From: Clostridiales bacterium
Lineage (GTDB): Bacteria > Bacillota > Clostridia > Oscillospirales > Oscillospiraceae
Direction of reading: 5' to 3'
NCBI GenBank assembly: GCA_019418525.1
Contig: DYBS01000010.1
Span: forward strand, 1 to 25,597
DNA length: 25,597 bases
Position numbers and translations under genes: made by a program. Position 1 is the stretch's first letter, and each line of letters opens with the position of its first letter. This document shows, piece after piece, positions 21,177-25,597 of the stretch. The notes beneath the pieces are model-generated. The model did not search any database. It had not been told where the DNA came from and was given only the letters and a program-made list of their open reading frames with translations.

Positions 21177-22067
21177 ATGGACCCTGTTAAATTCCTGCCC
21201 TTCCTGCTCTCGGGTATCTCGGTGGGCGGGCAGTATGCCCTCATCGCCGTGGGTTACACCATGGTGTACGGCATCCTGCGCCTCATCAACTTCGCCCACG
21301 GCGACGTGTTCATGGTGGCCGGCCTGATGATGATCTACATCAGCGCCTCCCTGCCCCTCTACGTGGCAGTACCTCTGGTACTGATCCTCACCGTGGCCCT
21401 GGGCTTTCTCATCGAGCGAGTGGCTTACAAGCCCCTGCGCACCGCCCCCCGTATGAGCGTCATGATCTCTGCCATCGGCGTGAGCTACCTGCTGCAGAAC
21501 ACCGCCACCTATGTCACCGGCGGCCAGCCCATGAACTACCCCACCCTGCCCTTTGTGTCCCAGTCGGTGTCCATCGCCGGGTCCCTGGTGACCTGGGTCA
21601 CCATCCTCACCCCCTTCCTGGTGCTGGCCCTGGTGATCCTTCTGGTGATGCTCATCAACAAGACCAAGGTGGGCATGGCCATGCGGGCCGTGGCCAAGGA
21701 TTTCGAGACCAGCCAGCTCATGGGTATCAAGATCAACTCGGTCATTTCCATGACCTTCATCATCGGCTCGGCCCTGGCCGCCGTGGGCTCCATGCTCTAC
21801 TTCACCAACTATCCCTATATCACCCCCACCGCCGGTGCCATGCCCGGCCTGAAGGCCTTCGTGGCCGCCGTGTTCGGCGGCATCGGCTCCATCCCCGGTG
21901 CCGTGATCGGCGCGTTCATCATCGGCATCTGCGAGAACCTCATCAAGGGACTGCCCTTCGCGGGGGCCACCACCTTCGTGGACGCCTTCAGCTTCGCCCT
22001 GCTCATCATCATCCTGGTGGTCAAGCCCACCGGCCTGTTTGGTGAGAAGGCCACCGACAAAGTGTAA
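21177..22067 (+). CDS. livH: ABC transporter permease LivH
   Basis: A 296-residue membrane protein with about eight helices. Typical LivH motifs are GGQYALIAVGYTMVYGI near the start, LINFAHGDVFM (about 39-49) and the C-terminal AVFGGIGSIPGAVIGAF. ATG at 21177 follows AAGAGGAGG. It forms the membrane channel with LivM. The livM gene starts 15 bases later. Confidence 0.95.
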   Translation: MDPVKFLPFLLSGISVGGQYALIAVGYTMVYGILRLINFAHGDVFMVAGLMMIYISASLPLYVAVPLVLILTVALGFLIERVAYKPLRTAPRMSVMISAIGVSYLLQNTATYVTGGQPMNYPTLPFVSQSVSIAGSLVTWVTILTPFLVLALVILLVMLINKTKVGMAMRAVAKDFETSQLMGIKINSVISMTFIIGSALAAVGSMLYFTNYPYITPTAGAMPGLKAFVAAVFGGIGSIPGAVIGAFIIGICENLIKGLPFAGATTFVDAFSFALLIIILVVKPTGLFGEKATDKV

Positions 22068-22082
22068 AGGGGGGCTGTCACA

Positions 22083-23246
22083 ATGCTATCGCAGAAGAAA
22101 AACAAGAAGGGGCTCTTCCTCGCCCTGGCCGCCTGCGTCGCCGTGCTGGCCCTGGTGGTCATTCTGGAGAACACCCTCACCCCCACCGGGATGCTCTTCA
22201 CCGTGCTGCGCAAGAGCGCGGTGTACGCCCTGGTGGTGGTGTCCATGAACCTGCTCAACGGCTTTACCGGCCTCTTTTCTCTGGGCCAGGCCGGCTTCAT
22301 GCTGCTGGGCGCCTATACCTACGCCATTCTCACCGTGCCGGTGGAGAAGAAGGCCACCGTCTACTATCTCTACGGCGGTACGTCGGTCAAGTTCTCCCTC
22401 ACCGATGTCTTTCAGGGCATCTTTGGCAGCACCGGTGTGGGCGGGGGCATTGCCCTGATCCTCACCGTACTGGTAGCCCTCATCCTGGCTGGGTGCGTGG
22501 CCGCCCTGTTTGCCTGGCTCATCGGCCTTCCGGTGCTGCGCCTCAAGAGCGACTACCTGGCCATCGCCACCCTGGGCTTTGCCGAGATCATCCGGGCCAT
22601 CTTCCAGTGGGACGCCCTGGGCCCCATCACCAATGGCGCCAACATGATCAAGAGCTTCCCCGGATATTCCGACTTCAACATCGACCTGGGCGGCGGGCAC
22701 ACCTTTTACCTGTCCACCTTCGTGCCCTTCCTCATTTCCATGGTGTGCATCGCCATCATCGTGCTGCTCATCAACTCCTCCTACGGCCGGGCCTTCAAGT
22801 CCATCCGGGAGGATGAGATCGCTGCTGAGGCCATGGGCGTCAACCTCTCCAAGCACAAGATGCTCTCCTTCTGCATCTCCTCCTTCTTCGCTGGCGTGGG
22901 CGGCGCCATGTTTGCCATGCTCACCAACATGGCCCAGGCCCGTGTGTACACCTCGGTGATGACTTACGAGCTGCTCCTCATCGTGGTGCTGGGCGGCATT
23001 GGCTCCATCTCCGGCTCCTGCATCGCCACGTTCCTCTATGTGGCGGCCAGCGAGTGGTGGCTGCGGGGTCTCGACATGGGCGAGTTCCTGGGCATCAAGT
23101 CCCCCCTGTTCCGCACCGGCTTCCGGATGGTGGTCTTTTCGGTCATCATCATGGTGGTGGTTCTCTTCTTCCGTCAGGGCTTGATGGGTGATAAGGAGCT
23201 GCCCGACCTCTTCAAGCGCCGCAAGAAACAGGAGGTGGCGAAATGA
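22083..23246 (+). CDS. livM: ABC transporter permease LivM
   Basis: A 387-residue membrane protein with about ten helices. Family landmarks are MNLLNGFTGLFSLGQAGFM (about 54-72), LRLKSDYLAIATLGFAEI (about 152-169), GRAFKSIREDEIAAEAMG and VLGGIGSISG. A hydrophilic loop at about 82-105 is longer than in proteobacterial LivM. It overlaps livG by four bases (ATGA). Confidence 0.95.
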   Translation: MLSQKKNKKGLFLALAACVAVLALVVILENTLTPTGMLFTVLRKSAVYALVVVSMNLLNGFTGLFSLGQAGFMLLGAYTYAILTVPVEKKATVYYLYGGTSVKFSLTDVFQGIFGSTGVGGGIALILTVLVALILAGCVAALFAWLIGLPVLRLKSDYLAIATLGFAEIIRAIFQWDALGPITNGANMIKSFPGYSDFNIDLGGGHTFYLSTFVPFLISMVCIAIIVLLINSSYGRAFKSIREDEIAAEAMGVNLSKHKMLSFCISSFFAGVGGAMFAMLTNMAQARVYTSVMTYELLLIVVLGGIGSISGSCIATFLYVAASEWWLRGLDMGEFLGIKSPLFRTGFRMVVFSVIIMVVVLFFRQGLMGDKELPDLFKRRKKQEVAK

Positions 23247-24091
23247 GTGAGAACATTTTGCGTCTGGAAAACGTCACCATGCAGTTCGGCGGCGTGGTGG
23301 CGGTGAACGACCTCTCCCTGGAGGTCAACAAGGGGGAGATCGTGGCTCTCATCGGCCCCAACGGCGCTGGTAAGACCACCGCCTTCAACTGCATCACCGG
23401 GGTGTACCAGCCTACCAACGGCCGTATTTCCTTCCTGGAGCAGACCATGGTGGAGAATTACCCCCAAGGCAAGATGAAAAAGCTCTACGCCGGGGAGAAC
23501 AAGGGCAAGTTCACCCACGCCATTGCCCCCACCCCCGACAAGATCACCCAACTGGGCATCGCCCGCACCTTCCAGAACATTCGCCTCTTCTCCAAGCTCA
23601 CAGTGCTGGAAAACGTCCTCATCGCCAAGCACATGCGAGCCAAACAGAACGTCTTTTCCGCCACCTTCCGCTTCAACAAGAAGGAAGAGGCGCGGATGCA
23701 GCGGGAGGCCATGGAGCTGCTGGAGGAGCAGAACCTGGCCCACCTGAAGGACGAGGTGGCGGGGAGCCTGCCCTACGGCCTGCAGCGCCACCTGGAGATT
23801 GCCCGGGCCCTGGCCACGTCGCCCAAACTCCTCCTCCTGGACGAGCCGGCCGCCGGCATGAACCCCCAGGAGACCCAGGAGCTCACCGATTTCATCAAGC
23901 AGATCCGCACCGAGTACGACCTGACGGTGCTGATGATCGAGCACCACATGGATCTGGTCATGCAGATCTCCGATCGCATCTACGTCCTGGACTTCGGTAA
24001 GCTGATCGCCCAGGGCACGCCGGACGAGGTGCAGAACAATCCGCGGGTCATTGAGGCCTATCTGGGGGTGGCAGACGATGCTGAGAATTGA
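23243..24091 (+). CDS. livG: ABC transporter ATP-binding protein LivG
   Basis: A 282-residue ATPase. Walker A is GPNGAGKT (38-45), the signature region is the LivG-type LPYGLQRHLEIARAL, Walker B LLLLDEPAAGM, and the switch His lies in MIEHHMD. It is about 27 residues longer than typical LivG because of a lysine-rich insertion at about 68-98, before GIARTFQNIRLF. It overlaps livM by four bases and livF by 14. Confidence 0.95.
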   Translation: MSENILRLENVTMQFGGVVAVNDLSLEVNKGEIVALIGPNGAGKTTAFNCITGVYQPTNGRISFLEQTMVENYPQGKMKKLYAGENKGKFTHAIAPTPDKITQLGIARTFQNIRLFSKLTVLENVLIAKHMRAKQNVFSATFRFNKKEEARMQREAMELLEEQNLAHLKDEVAGSLPYGLQRHLEIARALATSPKLLLLDEPAAGMNPQETQELTDFIKQIRTEYDLTVLMIEHHMDLVMQISDRIYVLDFGKLIAQGTPDEVQNNPRVIEAYLGVADDAEN

Positions 24092-24776
24092 CGAACTGAA
24101 GGTAAGCTACGGTGGCATCGAAGCCGTCAAGGGCATTAGCTTTGAGGTGCCGGAACGGCAGATCGTCACCCTGATCGGCGCCAATGGTGCGGGCAAATCC
24201 ACTACCCTGCGCACCATTGCCGGTCTGGTCAAGCCCGCCCATGGCCGCATCCACCTTCAGGCGGAGGACATCACCGGCCTGACGCCCGACCGCATCGTGT
24301 CCAAGGGTATCACCCTGGTGCCCGAGGGGCGGCATGTGTTCCCCGACATGACGGTGCTGGAGAATTTGAAGATCGGCGCGTACCTGCGCAAGGACGATCT
24401 GGAGGAGGACATCCGCTGGGTGTACGATCTGTTCCCCCGGCTGAAGGAGCGCTCCTGGCAGGCCGCGGGCACTCTGTCCGGCGGTGAGCAGCAGATGCTG
24501 GCCGTGGGCCGGGCCCTCATGTCCCGCCCCAAGCTGATGATGATGGATGAGCCCTCCCTGGGCCTGGCCCCGCTGGTGGTGAAGGGTATCTTTGACATCA
24601 TCAAGGAGATTAACCGCCAGGGCGTGACCATCCTGCTCATCGAGCAAAACGCCAACATGGCCCTTCAGACGGCGGACCTCGCCTACGTCATGGAGACCGG
24701 CCGCATCACCCTGTCCGGTCCGGGCAAGGAACTGATGAAGAACGATGCCATCAAGAAGGCGTATCTGGGCAAGTAA
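24078..24776 (+). CDS. livF: ABC transporter ATP-binding protein LivF
   Basis: A 232-residue ATPase of normal LivF length. Walker A is GANGAGKS (35-42), the signature LSGGEQQ, Walker B LMMMDEPSLGL and the switch LLIEQN. I placed the start at ATG 24078 because MLRIDELKVSYGG matches family N-termini and overlaps the livG end. It completes the liv transporter and is the last gene of the operon. Confidence 0.95.
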   Translation: MLRIDELKVSYGGIEAVKGISFEVPERQIVTLIGANGAGKSTTLRTIAGLVKPAHGRIHLQAEDITGLTPDRIVSKGITLVPEGRHVFPDMTVLENLKIGAYLRKDDLEEDIRWVYDLFPRLKERSWQAAGTLSGGEQQMLAVGRALMSRPKLMMMDEPSLGLAPLVVKGIFDIIKEINRQGVTILLIEQNANMALQTADLAYVMETGRITLSGPGKELMKNDAIKKAYLGK

Positions 24777-24808
24777 GGTTGTCCGGCCAGCGTCCTGCGC
24801 GGACAGCG

Positions 24809-24924
24809 CCCCATTTCTTTTCGCGAGCGAAATGGGGAAAAGAAAAGGCGGAGAGGGGAACTTCTCGTTCCCCTCTCCACTCCCCTCCAAAAGGGCGGCC
24901 TTTCAGGGGCCGCCCCCTTTTTTT
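24809..24924 (+). terminator. Series of hairpins ending the liv operon, last one terminator-like
   Basis: Three hairpins follow livF: 24809-24837 (CCCCATTTC with GAAATGGGG, with an alternative inner TTTCGC/GCGAAA stem), 24850-24878 (a perfect 12-bp stem) and 24893-24915 (GGGCGGCC with GGCCGCCC). The last is followed by CC and seven T residues (24918-24924), a good plus-strand terminator. Confidence 0.75.
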
Positions 24925-25032
24925 GCCGCAGTACAACAAATCATTCATAGGCACCAGAGCTGGTTTTTACTCCACCAGGGGGATGAAATCCCTCCGCAGT
25001 GGAACATAAGCCGGGGTGCGCCTTGGGGGAGT

Positions 25033-25096
25033 GCAGAGGGGGGTATCCCCCCTCTGCGCTTTCTTTCCCACCGCTTTCTTTGCAAAGAAAGCGGTG
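25033..25096. repeat. Two perfect intergenic palindromes
   Basis: An 11-bp stem with a 3-base loop lies at 25033-25057, and a perfect 28-base palindrome without loop (CACCGCTTTCTTTG and its complement) at 25069-25096. A smaller TGGCA/TGCCA hairpin is at 25140-25153. The rest of 24925-25158 holds no gene that I can support. The elements resemble dispersed intergenic repeats and may also act as a minus-strand terminator for the phosphatase gene. Confidence 0.65.
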
Positions 25097-25158
25097 CCCC
25101 GTCCGGGCAGGACGCCCGAGCGGCGAGCGCGTCCCCCGGGTGGCAGGGGTGCCAAGTA

Positions 25159-25597
25159 TTATCCCTCCTCTCTCCGCTCCAGGCGAAGGAGCACCGCGGT
25201 GCGGTCGTCCGCGCCCACGCCCCGCCGGACGGACTCGTCCAGCAGCACCCGGGTCAGCTCCTTGGGGCTTCCCTCCTCAAAGGAGCGTAGCTTCTCCCTT
25301 AACCAGGTGTCCCCGTCCCCTCCGGCCACGCCGTCGGACACCATCAGCACGCTATCCCCCGGCTCCAGCCGGAAGCGGCTCACGTCGGGGGCAGAGCCCT
25401 CCCCGGGGGTGAGCCCTGCTGGGAGGGACGCACCGGAAAAGCGGCTTACTGTGTTCCCCTTCTTCACATAGGTGGGGGCGGCCCCATACTTGTACACCGC
25501 CGCGCCGCCGGTAAAGAGGTCCACATGGAGAAGATCGATGGTGGTAAAGCCCCCCGACACCTCCCCCCGCAGGGCCAGCGCTGAGCTGAGGGTACGC
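25159..25597 (-). CDS. spoIIE: SpoIIE-type PP2C serine phosphatase, C-terminal part
   Basis: Only the last 145 residues lie in the window; the frame runs off the right edge. The segment RTLSSALALRGE, then GFTTIDLLHVDLFTGGA, YKYGAAPTYVKKG, LEPGDSVLMVSDGV and GADDRTAVLLRL shows the metal-binding Asp residues and strand order of the SpoIIE/PP2C family. SpoIIE dephosphorylates SpoIIAA to activate the first forespore sigma factor. The N-terminal membrane part, which would separate SpoIIE from RsbU-like phosphatases, is outside the window, so SpoIIE itself is probable rather than proven. The apparent GTG start at 25560 is internal, because the homology continues upstream of it. Confidence 0.85.
   Translation of the reverse strand, partial: RTLSSALALRGEVSGGFTTIDLLHVDLFTGGAAVYKYGAAPTYVKKGNTVSRFSGASLPAGLTPGEGSAPDVSRFRLEPGDSVLMVSDGVAGGDGDTWLREKLRSFEEGSPKELTRVLLDESVRRGVGADDRTAVLLRLERREEG

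Noticed and set aside
1..25597. CRISPR arrays, tRNA, rRNA, insertion sequences, integrase or prophage genes
   Set aside because: No regularly spaced repeats, cloverleaf-like sequences, transposase or integrase motifs were noticed on either strand.

Overview
The window looks like a chromosomal segment of an anaerobic, spore-forming Clostridia member, probably Oscillospirales (Flavonifractor/Intestinimonas/Lawsonibacter-like). Grounds: high GC, strong AAGGAGG ribosome binding sites, two UGA-selenocysteine genes, a glycine-reductase-type enzyme pair, a SpoIIE-type phosphatase fragment and a LIV-type ABC operon. The taxonomic placement is inference. No rRNA, tRNA, CRISPR array, phage gene or insertion sequence was seen.

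Layout. (1) 1-1874: a divergent nucleoside-salvage locus. An MtnA-like sugar-phosphate isomerase (partial) and a class II aldolase lie on the minus strand, and a trimeric-type purine nucleoside phosphorylase on the plus strand. Together they could form a 5'-deoxynucleoside/MTA 'DHAP shunt'. (2) 1892-3188: an SPFH (stomatin/flotillin-like) membrane protein overlapping an Arc-type ribbon-helix-helix gene. Its promoter carries three ATATC-centred sites spaced exactly 11 bp apart, probably the operator of that small regulator. (3) 15591 down to 3237, all minus strand: the most interesting block. Two CdaR/PucR-type regulators come first, then a terminator, then dctP-dctQ-dctM (TRAP transporter), an alpha/beta hydrolase, a LarA-type nickel-pincer racemase, a GrdE-like protein, a GrdB-like selenoprotein and a glycerate kinase. 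The first regulator is a 691-residue fusion of a CdaR-like transcription factor with a complete, signal-peptide-free TRAP solute-binding (DctP) domain. It keeps the carboxylate-binding Arg/Arg/Asn residues and resembles the operon's own DctP throughout. The cell therefore seems to use a cytoplasmic copy of its transport binding protein as the ligand sensor of the operon's regulator. The GrdE-like partner appears to lack the Asn-Cys site that gives glycine reductase its pyruvoyl group, so the reductase probably acts on an unknown acid, perhaps an alpha-hydroxy or alpha-substituted carboxylate.

(4) 15752-19031: an exported two-domain rhodanese lipoprotein whose catalytic cysteine is encoded by in-frame TGA (selenocysteine). 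It is in an operon with one VTT/TVP38-type membrane protein and divergent from an overlapping pair of further TVP38 proteins, with good sigma-70 promoters on both sides. (5) 19076-19531: a CYTH-domain triphosphate tunnel enzyme. (6) 19788-24776: a complete livKHMGF ABC uptake operon for branched-chain amino acids or related compounds. (7) 24777-25158: a hairpin-rich intergenic stretch. (8) 25159-25597: the 3' end of a SpoIIE-type PP2C phosphatase gene.

The two selenoproteins imply that the genome carries selABC and selD. The LarA homologue implies larBCE, and the Grd pair implies GrdA and GrdCD or equivalents. None of these lies in the window.
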